64,000 nt of DNA from Gammaproteobacteria bacterium (lineage in GTDB: Bacteria > Pseudomonadota > Gammaproteobacteria > Eutrophobiales > Eutrophobiaceae): positions 157,955 to 221,954 of the forward strand of contig CANKCB010000004.1 in assembly GCA_947480335.1 (NCBI GenBank), given 5' to 3'. The translations under genes and the position numbers were made by a program. This document shows, piece by piece, positions 43,059-51,849 of the stretch; within the stretch, counting starts at the first letter, position 1, and the number at the start of each line of letters is the position of its first letter. The notes below the pieces were generated by a model. The model was not told the origin of the DNA. It made no database searches and worked only from the letters and a program-made list of their open reading frames with translations.

Positions 43059-43076
43059 GGGGAACAGCCGTTCCCT
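43059..43076. terminator. Weak hairpin between convergent genes
   Basis: GGGAAC/GTTCCC (43060-43065 with 43070-43075), 4-nt loop, followed by TGTTT. It lies between the aldolase and FAD monooxygenase ends and is the only terminator-like element there. Confidence 0.35.
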
Positions 43077-43088
43077 GTTTGATCTGGA

Positions 43089-44717
43089 TTAATGCAGGCG
43101 TGGTGGCAAACGATGTCCGGTAGCCACCTGTGCCAACCACACCTGATCGGAGGGAGCCTGCTTACCGCGCCAGACAATATGCAAATCGGGGCGTAACAGA
43201 AACAATTGATACCCCTGATATACCTCAACCGCATGTGGGTCATCCAGGCTCAGCACCTCCAGAGGCGCACCGATCTTGCTGAGCTCCTTAATCAAAACAG
43301 ATACGTCTGCTTTCCCCTGATCAAACCGTAACAAGGTATATCCTTTTCCGATGTGATCATGAAGTGCACTTCCGTCCTTTAACCAGACGTGTGGCAAGCG
43401 GGAACCTGGCCAAGTCGTAGGGGTGTAATATTGTGCATCCGGATCCGGTCCAGTGCCGGTTTCTGGCCAAACCAGTGATGTATCAATATATCGGTAGCCC
43501 GCTTCGATACCCAGAATTTCATTGGTTTTGCGCTGTTCGACATTCGCAATCGCTGCCACTTCGGCTCGCACTTTTGCGCCTTCTGGTGTCTGATCCCTTA
43601 TTTCAGGTCGATACGCGGAACGCCAGCGATAACGGCCCTCGTTGGCGCGTCCAGAGGCTTTCACATTACGAATACCTATCTGGCGACGTTCGCTCATATA
43701 GGTATCCAGTAAATATTCTCCGCCCCAGCCTTCCAGCGCCCCCTTCAGCTTCCAGGACAAATCAATTACATCACCAACGCCGGTATTCATCCCCAGTCCA
43801 CCGGTAGGAATAACCAGATGCGCAGAGTCTCCAGCAATAAATACCCGGCCTTCTCCATATTTATCTGCCACCAACAAACGTTGTGTCCATTTCCCGATAT
43901 AGAGAGTTTCATACTTGATTGGCATGCCCACCAGTTTCTCGAATAACTTTGGCATTTCAGAATCATCATTCACGACGGCATGCAGGGTAAAATGCCGGGC
44001 GTCATCCTGGACGATGATAAAACCCGATTGGGCATCACACACATGATAGTGTCTGCCCTTACCAATCGGGATACGTTCGTATAAATCATCACAACGGAAC
44101 AAGGCCTGGTGCAAGGACAACATCTCGCCATCTCCTGCCAGCTTGATTCCCAACTGTTTGCGAACCGGACTTGCTCCACCATCACAACCAACCAGATAGT
44201 CTGCTGTCAGGGACATTTCAGAGCCATCAGCACGCTTGATATGGGTTACGATATGATCACCCATGTCCTCAAAGCGGATAAATTCATGACCAAAAAGGAC
44301 ATCCACATTCGGGTCCTTTTCAATCATGCTCTTGAGTAAAGGTTCAAGCGTGTACTGCGATATCAACTGATAGGGTTCGAGTGTGCGGGTACCGTCGTTA
44401 TGCTCGGCGATATCTTTCTTGCAGTCATTTACCGAACCATAGGGCAAACGGAGGATAGGTTCATCCACCAGTCGGGTCACGACAAAGACATCCATCGGGC
44501 AATGTGACGGCAACCCGGCCGCACGGATTTTATCTACTACGCCCAGACGCCGATATATCTCCATCGTGCGCGCATTACAGCGCTCCATCTTGGGCAAACC
44601 ACTGGGCGCGGGATTGCGTTCAATAATGGTACAGCGCACTCCTTGATGACCCAGGGCTAAGGCCAGTGTCAGGCCCACCGGGCCTGCACCGACTATCAGT
44701 ACCTGGGTGTCTGTCAT
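43089..44717 (-). CDS. FAD-dependent aromatic monooxygenase (542 aa)
   Basis: Group A flavin hydroxylase of the MhpA/PHBH kind. Dinucleotide fold VGAGPVGLTLALALG at the N-terminus, DG motif LVGCDGGASPVRKQLG, and FIAGDSAHLVIPTGGLGMNTGVGD for the FAD ribityl site (the usual GDAAH reads GDSAH). A C-terminal thioredoxin-like domain is likely (HIVWRGKQAPSDQVWLAQV). I take ATG 44717 (MTDTQVLIVGAG); GTG 44729, overlapping the preceding stop by 4 bp, is the alternative. It is translationally close to the upstream bicupin and would hydroxylate an aromatic or quinone-like substrate with NAD(P)H. Confidence 0.9.
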   Translation of the reverse strand: MTDTQVLIVGAGPVGLTLALALGHQGVRCTIIERNPAPSGLPKMERCNARTMEIYRRLGVVDKIRAAGLPSHCPMDVFVVTRLVDEPILRLPYGSVNDCKKDIAEHNDGTRTLEPYQLISQYTLEPLLKSMIEKDPNVDVLFGHEFIRFEDMGDHIVTHIKRADGSEMSLTADYLVGCDGGASPVRKQLGIKLAGDGEMLSLHQALFRCDDLYERIPIGKGRHYHVCDAQSGFIIVQDDARHFTLHAVVNDDSEMPKLFEKLVGMPIKYETLYIGKWTQRLLVADKYGEGRVFIAGDSAHLVIPTGGLGMNTGVGDVIDLSWKLKGALEGWGGEYLLDTYMSERRQIGIRNVKASGRANEGRYRWRSAYRPEIRDQTPEGAKVRAEVAAIANVEQRKTNEILGIEAGYRYIDTSLVWPETGTGPDPDAQYYTPTTWPGSRLPHVWLKDGSALHDHIGKGYTLLRFDQGKADVSVLIKELSKIGAPLEVLSLDDPHAVEVYQGYQLFLLRPDLHIVWRGKQAPSDQVWLAQVATGHRLPPRLH

Positions 44718-44725
44718 CGAGCTTA

Positions 44726-45841
44726 TCACGATAACGGCGGCAGGTTCGCTTTTTCTGCCTCGTATGCTGCTTCCATTTTCGGCTTCAAGCCTTTGGCGGC
44801 CAGCGCATCAGCAAACATGGTGCGCACTTTCTGGCTCTCATCAGCATAATCAATCTGGTGCCCACCAATTCGGCGACTGATCCAGGCCTTGGGCACACCC
44901 TGGGAATTACGTATAGCTACACCTTCGTACTTATAAGCCAGGTAACGTGCTGAATCTGTACCGGTATTAAACCACTGGTGGTACCACATGGTCGGCGGCG
45001 TGATTAAGGTACCACGCTTCCAGTAATAGGGCTTTGGCTCTTCACCTTCTGCCCATAACAGACAGTAACCTTCACCCGCCAATGTAATCACATACGCACC
45101 CGGGCCATGAGCGTGTGCCTTCTTGTACGTGCCCACCGGGAACTCGGAGATATGGCTATTCAATGAACTCTTGGCAAAATTGAAACGGATATGACCGCCA
45201 CCGGCTCCGCGTTCTTTCGCCTCTATCAGTGGTAGATTGACCGCATCAGAAACAAAGTTAGTTTCCAGTAATAAGCCGCTCATTTCCTTCTTGGCAGCAA
45301 AGTAATCAGCTTCACCGGAAAAACGACCCTTAAAGTCATAACCGGTATTAAAGATAAAATCCGGATCTTCGTAGATGTTCATGATCGGTGGCAGGTTGGT
45401 CACTGAAATAAATCTGGCCTTGTCCTTGCCTGAACCGTTGTAATGCTGGAACCAGGTATTTAATGGTACCGCAAACAGCGAACCGGCCTGCCACTCAAAT
45501 GATACCTTCTTGCCGGCATCATTCCAGACGGTAGTTGATCCACGACCACTCAGGATCATGATGGTTTCTTCAAATAACTGACGCTGCGCTGTCAGCTTCT
45601 GTCCTGGATCAATTTCACAAACATAGGAATCGTTGGTGGTACGGGAGGCGTCATGATTGATGAATACGCCATGCCCATTTCGGCTTTTCCATGGCTTTAA
45701 TTCAACGTTATAGAGGTCGGGCACATACATCGCATCGATGATGTCGAGACCTTCGTTCTTGACCCACCGGGTATACGGAGTTTCCTTCTCCTTGGCGAAT
45801 TTTTTTGCAGTTTCTTCTGACACTAATGCGTCTTTTGCCAT
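44726..45841 (-). CDS. Bicupin protein, cytoplasmic (371 aa)
   Basis: Start ATG 45841 with GAGGAC upstream; no signal peptide. The first cupin lacks the metal His pair (LTAQRQLFEE where the paralogue has LHPEKHMFEK), so only the second barrel should bind metal: His243 and His245 (KKAHAHGPG), His288 (MWYHQWF). It ends in a charged helical tail (YEAEKANLPPLS). It is followed immediately by the FAD monooxygenase gene, suggesting they act on successive compounds. Ring cleavage is possible but unproven. Confidence 0.85.
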   Translation of the reverse strand: MAKDALVSEETAKKFAKEKETPYTRWVKNEGLDIIDAMYVPDLYNVELKPWKSRNGHGVFINHDASRTTNDSYVCEIDPGQKLTAQRQLFEETIMILSGRGSTTVWNDAGKKVSFEWQAGSLFAVPLNTWFQHYNGSGKDKARFISVTNLPPIMNIYEDPDFIFNTGYDFKGRFSGEADYFAAKKEMSGLLLETNFVSDAVNLPLIEAKERGAGGGHIRFNFAKSSLNSHISEFPVGTYKKAHAHGPGAYVITLAGEGYCLLWAEGEEPKPYYWKRGTLITPPTMWYHQWFNTGTDSARYLAYKYEGVAIRNSQGVPKAWISRRIGGHQIDYADESQKVRTMFADALAAKGLKPKMEAAYEAEKANLPPLS

Positions 45842-45997
45842 GAGTACGTCCTCGTTCTGTTCTGGAAATTTAAGGGTTTGTGCAACAACCCGACCGGGTA
45901 GCACATAACCTGGTGAAAACTCATCGATCCGGGTACTGGTACGACGGTCCCCGATATGTGGAAATATCAGCTAGCGGGCACTATCGTCAACGGTCGA

Positions 45998-46026
45998 ATT
46001 ATAGCGGTACGGTTGATCAGCATCAA
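45998..46026 (-). promoter_or_regulatory. Sigma70 promoter of the bicupin/monooxygenase operon
   Basis: TTGATG (46026-46021), 17-nt spacer, perfect TATAAT (46003-45998) on the minus strand; predicted leader about 150 nt. Confidence 0.65.
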
Positions 46027-46129
46027 GCTGACATGGGACAGACCACAGTTTTTTCTGCCTCGCTCAGATTAGGCTAAAGTTACTTATAAATAAATCGTGG
46101 TCTATTCCTTTAACAACAAACTACAGGCG

Positions 46130-46162
46130 AAAAAAAACCGGGGTATATTGCTATACCCCGGT
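46130..46162 (-). terminator. Terminator of the TonB receptor gene
   Basis: Perfect 11-bp stem (46137-46147 with 46152-46162), loop TTGC, U run on the minus strand (46137-46130). Confidence 0.92.
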
Positions 46163-46184
46163 CTTAAACAACTACGATTACAGC

Positions 46185-49112
46185 TTATTCAAAGTTATAA
46201 CCAAACTTCAGGCCGTAGGTCATGAAATTCGACCGGGTAACCTGAATAGTACCCAGACCGTTCGATGAACCGGTCTGACCGGCAGGCAGTGAGGGATTCT
46301 GTGAAGGCATGCTCGGTACAACATCGTACTCAGGATTATAGGATTCCCTGGCTTCGAATATGTTGTTCGCATAAGTGGATATCTTCCAGTTTCCATCCTG
46401 TGGCCCAAACTGCAATTGCAAGTTGGCATCACCATGACGGTTGAATTTCGTCACTGATGCGAAGGTATCACGTGACGTAATGAAACCATCTGATACATAT
46501 CCTTTCGCAATGAATGTGGCTTCATAGGAATCGAATATTGGCAGTACGTAGCGCACATCGCCAACAAACTTCCAGTCAGGAGTACGCGGTGCTTCGGTAC
46601 CGGAACGGTCTGTACGTCCAATCAAGTTATCACTGGCAAACAATCCAACGTTTGCTGTGGTATTTGGTGCTGTCGGGGTACCTGCCGGTTTCGTTGCATC
46701 CTTAAAGAGCGTACAGGTAAGTACGTCTTCTCTCGGAGTAAAGTTCGGGTCCCAGTAATCCCTGAGTGCACTATTTAACTCAGTGTTGTTACAGGTTGAA
46801 CCAACGAAGTCGGTCATCTTGCCATCCATGAACGCACCCTGAATACCAAAAGTCAGTCTGTCCGTAGCGGCCGCTTCAAATCCAAGCTCCAGACCCTGCA
46901 CACGCTGTTTACCGGCATTCAGACTGACTGAAGTCTGATTGTCGAGGAACTGCGGAGCCAGACCGGATAACTGCAGGTCGATAAAATCGGTGCGGAACAA
47001 AGTGGCGTCATATCTGACCGTACCATCCATCAGCTTGCCTTTCGCGCCCACTTCAAAGGTACGACCCAACTCGTTTTCAAAACGCATTTCGTCCAGATCG
47101 GCCGGTATGGTGGTCTGTCCTGTGTCGTAACCAGCCGCCTTGGCGGCTTCGGCAAAGCGGAAGAACACAGAATGATCATCGTTCAAACGATAACGTAATG
47201 TAATGGTCGGATCGATGAAGTTTTTCTTGATCTCTTCAGTTAACGGACAGTCACACAGCGTTTCGTTAGCCAGACGTCTGGTATAGTCGGGCTGGCTCAG
47301 ACCTACTGCAGCGGTCAGGTTTGGATACCAGGCCAGCGGTAATACGCGGTTGGTGGTAATAAATGGAGCCACACCCACGGTTGGTACAGCATAGTTTGCC
47401 AGTGCAGCGGTATAAGGCACATACCAAAGGTTATTTGTATTTGCACCCGGTACCAGACCTCTTACCTGTGCTGCAGTTGTCTGTACGGCAACGCAAGTTG
47501 CACCAGGACAGCCTGCCGGGGTCACATCAAATACCCAGGCTGCAGCATAACCGGTAATGAATACATCTTTCTTGATTTCAGAATAACGTGCACCTACGTC
47601 CAGCGAGGCCTTGTCATCTAGGAAATTCCAAGTCACAGTTGCAAACGCATTGGAGGTTTCTACATCTTCCCACAAGGAGTTAAAGCGCTGACCACGTACC
47701 GTGTTCGGACGCAGACTGGAGGAAAAATTGTCCTTATAGTTGATCTGGTACATTAAACCAGCCATCCACTCGAACGTACCACCGGTAGGAGAGGTGAAGC
47801 GCATTTCTGAACTCCACTGGGTGAAGTTTTCTTCGCGACCCTGATAATTGGTAAAGTAAGGAACCTGACGATTGTCCTTTACCGAGGTACGCTTGTAGTA
47901 GTTCGTGCCTGTCAACCAGTTCACAGCGACATCATTCGCCATCGTGTATTCCAGATTCAGGTTACCACTCCAGGCATCGGTGAAGTCCTTACCAGCTATA
48001 CCCTCGGTATTCAGTGTAGTCAGACCATCGCTATCCAGATTGGTAAAACGTTCGGCCGCCGTACGGACATCCATAAAGCCGCTGGTCATATCCTGTTCAC
48101 GAATGTTTGCTGGCGGTTGGAAGTATGGACCTTCATTGGTCAAACCGGTATTGCCGGTAAAGCCATCAGCGCAGTTCTGCAATGTCTCGCTCGGCGTATC
48201 CTGGCCAACACCAATTGGTGCATCAGCCAGTACAGCCTGATCTGAACCTGGGGTGGTTGCATTTGGTGCAACAAACAGGCCGGTTGATGGGCTATAGGGA
48301 CCTTGACGACCATAGTTCAACGGTCCACCGGTCAAACAACCGAGTACCGCTTCAGAACCGCCACGAATCTTTGAATAATCCCACTTGGTAGTTGCTTTGA
48401 AATTTTCAGTTGGGGTATAGGCCAGCGTGATTCTGCCACCTTGATAGAAATAACGTGGATATTTTTCCTCGGTGTTGGAGTTTTTCAAAAAGCCATCGGA
48501 TTCTTCCTGGGTCACCGCAACGCGTATACCCCAAGTATCATTAATCGGGCCACCGGCACCGGCTGTGGCTTCGACTGTATTGTTATTGCCAACTTCAAGA
48601 TCCAGATCGCCTACCCAGGTATCGGTTGGTCCTTTACTCTGGATGTTGAACGCACCTGCTGAAGCACTCATACCAAAGAATACGGGCTGTGGTCCTTTCA
48701 GTACTTCGACACGGTCTACGTCCAGAAATGCGGTCTTGATCTGTGACTGACGGCCATAATGAACGCCATCAAGAAATATAGGAACTGCCTGTTCCAGAGT
48801 CAGTGAGTTACCAATCGTACCGAATCCACGCACGGACACCATCTGATCCTGTACGCCCGACTGTACATAAACACCGGGAGAAAATGTGGAAACATCTTCC
48901 AAATTACGGAAGCCTTGTTCCTGAATCTGGGCGCCACTGAAGGTTTCAATTGAAATTGGCACTTCCTGCAAGGACTGTTCACGACGCTGGGCAGTTACAA
49001 CGATTTCTTCCAGTGCCTGTGCTTGCAGCACATTCGGGCTCGCGCTAAGTGCAGTGACTATCACCGCTCCGAGCAATGAACGGTATTTAAATTTCTCTGT
49101 GATTCTGGGCAT
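46185..49112 (-). CDS. TonB-dependent outer-membrane receptor (975 aa)
   Basis: Start ATG 49112 with AGGGGAAG upstream; signal peptide ends VLQAQ, then LEEIVVTAQRREQSLQEVP. Plug: MVSVRGFGTIGNS, VPIFLDGVHYGRQ, VEVLKGPQPVFFG. Large extracellular loops in the barrel; last strand FMTYGLKFGYNFE. It is the longest of the three receptors. It sits between two bicupin genes, consistent with uptake of the compound they process (inference). Confidence 0.93.
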   Translation of the reverse strand: MPRITEKFKYRSLLGAVIVTALSASPNVLQAQALEEIVVTAQRREQSLQEVPISIETFSGAQIQEQGFRNLEDVSTFSPGVYVQSGVQDQMVSVRGFGTIGNSLTLEQAVPIFLDGVHYGRQSQIKTAFLDVDRVEVLKGPQPVFFGMSASAGAFNIQSKGPTDTWVGDLDLEVGNNNTVEATAGAGGPINDTWGIRVAVTQEESDGFLKNSNTEEKYPRYFYQGGRITLAYTPTENFKATTKWDYSKIRGGSEAVLGCLTGGPLNYGRQGPYSPSTGLFVAPNATTPGSDQAVLADAPIGVGQDTPSETLQNCADGFTGNTGLTNEGPYFQPPANIREQDMTSGFMDVRTAAERFTNLDSDGLTTLNTEGIAGKDFTDAWSGNLNLEYTMANDVAVNWLTGTNYYKRTSVKDNRQVPYFTNYQGREENFTQWSSEMRFTSPTGGTFEWMAGLMYQINYKDNFSSSLRPNTVRGQRFNSLWEDVETSNAFATVTWNFLDDKASLDVGARYSEIKKDVFITGYAAAWVFDVTPAGCPGATCVAVQTTAAQVRGLVPGANTNNLWYVPYTAALANYAVPTVGVAPFITTNRVLPLAWYPNLTAAVGLSQPDYTRRLANETLCDCPLTEEIKKNFIDPTITLRYRLNDDHSVFFRFAEAAKAAGYDTGQTTIPADLDEMRFENELGRTFEVGAKGKLMDGTVRYDATLFRTDFIDLQLSGLAPQFLDNQTSVSLNAGKQRVQGLELGFEAAATDRLTFGIQGAFMDGKMTDFVGSTCNNTELNSALRDYWDPNFTPREDVLTCTLFKDATKPAGTPTAPNTTANVGLFASDNLIGRTDRSGTEAPRTPDWKFVGDVRYVLPIFDSYEATFIAKGYVSDGFITSRDTFASVTKFNRHGDANLQLQFGPQDGNWKISTYANNIFEARESYNPEYDVVPSMPSQNPSLPAGQTGSSNGLGTIQVTRSNFMTYGLKFGYNFE

Positions 49113-49432
49113 TTGACTTCCCCTATAGGTTAATAAAAAAACTGATTTACCTGTGGTCACAATGCATTTCAATTAACGCTTAAACTGACACAACTGTGAC
49201 GTATAAATAATACAGTGGCGGGAAAATACAGTATCCAAATGTCGAAATCAAGCCATTATTACGTTTGTATTACAAAAGAGACAGTCTCAGGTTTAACTGA
49301 TGACTGTACGTTTAACACCGGGTCTACGGGCAATTTACTGAACACAAAGATCTGCACTGCGGGATATCGATATAGTCAATAAAAAAGGCCATGCAAGTTA
49401 CCCGGCATGGCCTTTATCACAAAAAGCTTAAA
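49113..49432. other. Intergenic region (320 bp)
   Basis: Upstream side of the TonB gene (minus) and downstream side of the exported bicupin gene (minus). Apart from the bicupin terminator I see only AT-rich sequence with no convincing promoter. Confidence 0.5.
49381..49414 (-). terminator. Terminator of the exported bicupin gene
   Basis: 10-bp stem (49385-49394 with 49405-49414), 10-nt loop, U run on the minus strand (49386-49381). Confidence 0.85.
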
Positions 49433-50572
49433 TTACTGCTTTTTGCGCTTTTCCACTTCTGCCTTGAACTCAGCCTCAACTTCAGGCAAATCAATTTCAA
49501 GCTGGTCATTAAACCGCAGACCGAGAGCAACCACGATAGGCGGGGCATTGATAGCCATATATCGTGCCGAGCCTTCTGGTTCCGGATTGTAGTGCTGGTG
49601 GTACCAGTATATTGGTGGAACGAAAATGGTACCTTCCTGCCAATCTACACGTACACGGTCCTTATAACGCCCTTCTGGCCAGGTAATTGAATAACCTTTG
49701 CCTGAGGTCAGTAGTATAAACGCATCCGAGCTGTGGCGATGAGCCTTCTTGAATACGCCGGCCGGCATATCTGATACGTGCATATCAATGATCGCGTTGC
49801 CAGCCATCTTCCAGTGCATGTTGGTTGTGCCCTTGCCACGATGATCATAGGAATCCAGTTCAAACTCAACCGCATCTGGAACCACGTTGGTCACCGTATC
49901 ATTTGCGCCGACATGCTCGCTTTTGGTAGCAAAATCTTCCTCGGCATCGTATCTGTCAGTGAAGGCAAAATCATTTTCCCAGACATACTTCTCGTTATTA
50001 GTTGAATTAATCGAGAACGGGAAACTGGTTACTGCGACCAGACGTATCGGCTTGTCACTGTCGTTAAAAATTTGATACTGCACATTCAACGGCACCGAGA
50101 ACAAGGTACGATACTTGAATTCCACTCGCTGTGGGCGCTTGCCTTTCTGCTGCAGAATGATGTGACCAGGACCACCGAAGAAATAGATACCAGCCTCAAA
50201 CATATGTTTCTGAGTCTTAATCTGGCCTTTTGCAGGGATCTCCAGCAACCAGCCGTCTGTGATTTGGTAGTCGGCCATTTTGATGTACATTCCTTTCACA
50301 CCAAACTGGTCCCACTGACGCGGCAACGGCTCGGTGCGGGCATCCTGTATCACCAGACCGGCGTAGTTCGGCATCTTGTCCTTGTTGGCAGCAAACCAGT
50401 GTTCATAAGGAGTATCAGTGGGCTTTACCCGCCACATGGTTGGGCCTACACGCTCCAGACGCTCGTTATTTGCTTCTTCCTGATCGTTTTTTGCTGCCTC
50501 TTGTGCTGATACACCCAGCACCAGAACCAGCAACAAGCTGGCGGCAGTAATTATTGTGGATCTAATTTTCAT
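49433..50572 (-). CDS. Exported bicupin protein (379 aa)
   Basis: The only bicupin here with a signal peptide (residues 1-23, LGVSAQ), so it should act in the periplasm. AAGGGGAA precedes the ATG. The first cupin keeps one His (QKHMFEAG) but lacks the motif-2 His (VPLNVQYQIFN); the second keeps His278 and His280 (KKAHRHSSD) and WYHQH (323-327). It ends EVEKRKKQ, a basic helical tail. Cytoplasmic paralogues are at 23487 and 44726. It may bind or transform the ligand of the neighbouring TonB receptor. Confidence 0.85.
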   Translation of the reverse strand: MKIRSTIITAASLLLVLVLGVSAQEAAKNDQEEANNERLERVGPTMWRVKPTDTPYEHWFAANKDKMPNYAGLVIQDARTEPLPRQWDQFGVKGMYIKMADYQITDGWLLEIPAKGQIKTQKHMFEAGIYFFGGPGHIILQQKGKRPQRVEFKYRTLFSVPLNVQYQIFNDSDKPIRLVAVTSFPFSINSTNNEKYVWENDFAFTDRYDAEEDFATKSEHVGANDTVTNVVPDAVEFELDSYDHRGKGTTNMHWKMAGNAIIDMHVSDMPAGVFKKAHRHSSDAFILLTSGKGYSITWPEGRYKDRVRVDWQEGTIFVPPIYWYHQHYNPEPEGSARYMAINAPPIVVALGLRFNDQLEIDLPEVEAEFKAEVEKRKKQ

Positions 50573-50697
50573 TTGCTTGTTCCCCTTGATAACTTCATAC
50601 GCACTTTGAAAAAATGGATTACCTGAATTTAACCAGACCGAAGTTTATCATTAATATTTATCACCACACCATCATAAAATCATAGGGTCGGAATGTA

Positions 50698-50730
50698 TTT
50701 GTGCATACGCACATAAATAGGGTTCCCTAT
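50698..50730. promoter_or_regulatory. Two adjacent palindromes upstream of the exported bicupin gene
   Basis: TGTGC-ATAC-GCACA (50700-50713) followed 3 bp later by ATAGGG-TT-CCCTAT (50717-50730), both perfect. They lie about 130-160 bp before the bicupin start and look like regulator-binding sites. Confidence 0.45.
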
Positions 50731-50838
50731 GAAATCTGAAGAAAAAATAGTAGTTACTTCATAATCTGGATTGCCTGGAACCCACACAATGGGAATAAGG
50801 AAATAATATGACGGATAATTACGGGCTGTCACGCCAGC

Positions 50839-51849
50839 TCAGGTGTAGTCTGCAAAGTAGCCAAAACTCCTCAAAGCAAAGACTGCCAGAATCAATAATC
50901 CGGCTGGAATTGCAAACCAGTGAAAAACCGGAACCTGCCGAATATATTCCTTACTGACCAGTCGAACCTTTTCCAGACCGGAGATTGTGGTAGATGCGTC
51001 CAGCAACTGGCTCTCGGTATTGGCATCAAAATAGCGTCCGCCATGCGCAGTCACGGTATCAATCAGTTTCTTTACCGGCTCGTTACCTTTGAACTTGTCT
51101 TCCATATCTACTCCGACCACATGAAAGCGGATACCAGCTGCCGCGGACTCAGCCAGTACCTCAACCGGATCACGTCCTATATTATGTTCTCCATCTGTAA
51201 AGACCGTAATCACCTGACTACGGGGAGGATCGGTACGTTGTCGCTCCAGCAGGTTATTCGCCAGCGCAATACCGTCACCAATCGCCGTCATTCCTTCACC
51301 TTCAAGAATTTTTGCATCAATCATATCCAGATATTGCAGAAGGTATTCATAATCAAAAGTCAGTGGACTTACTACATAGGCGTTATCGGAAAACACCACC
51401 AACGCGATACGATCTTCATGGCGACTTTGAATAAAATATTTCAGCGCATCCTTGGTCGTATCCAACCTGGTTTTGCCGTCAGGCTCCATGGTCATAACTT
51501 CCTTAAGGCGCGTGGCACCCGGTACCGGCGGTTTTTTATCCATTACTTCCTGCATGCTGGCTGATAAATCCAGCACGATGGCGATATCCAGTCCTTCAGA
51601 TGCAATCTCATGTTCAGAATAGGGAAGTACGGGGGCCATCAAACCCAGCACAATAAAACTGACGGCAAGAATGATAAGTAGTATTGGCAACCGCCGAAGC
51701 AGCGATGGTCGAAGCCGTACCCTGTCCAGCCAGAACAAGGTTGAAATAGCCAGATAATCTGATTGGCGCAGGTATCGCCAGAGCAGGCTGGCTACGACCA
51801 GGGCTGGTCCTATCCAGAAATAGTTAAAGTGCAGAAAGGTCAGAAGCAT
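50839..51849 (-). CDS. VWA-domain membrane protein, BatA-like (336 aa)
   Basis: Last gene of the second MoxR operon. Two N-terminal membrane helices (about 10-22 and 55-75), a VWA domain with complete MIDAS (VLDLSASM, GMTAIGDG, VFTDGEHN), and a C-terminal helix (WFAIPAGLLILAVFALRSF). TAATG overlap with the preceding gene. Likely partner of the MoxR at 53754. Confidence 0.9.
   Translation of the reverse strand: MLLTFLHFNYFWIGPALVVASLLWRYLRQSDYLAISTLFWLDRVRLRPSLLRRLPILLIILAVSFIVLGLMAPVLPYSEHEIASEGLDIAIVLDLSASMQEVMDKKPPVPGATRLKEVMTMEPDGKTRLDTTKDALKYFIQSRHEDRIALVVFSDNAYVVSPLTFDYEYLLQYLDMIDAKILEGEGMTAIGDGIALANNLLERQRTDPPRSQVITVFTDGEHNIGRDPVEVLAESAAAGIRFHVVGVDMEDKFKGNEPVKKLIDTVTAHGGRYFDANTESQLLDASTTISGLEKVRLVSKEYIRQVPVFHWFAIPAGLLILAVFALRSFGYFADYT

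Larger units (their letters stand above)
45842..46184. other. Intergenic region (343 bp) upstream of the bicupin/monooxygenase operon
   Basis: Holds a good minus-strand promoter (listed), a ~150-nt leader with the hairpin-like string GGGTTTGTGCAACAACCC (45874-45891), and the terminator of the next TonB gene. No gene seen. Confidence 0.55.
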
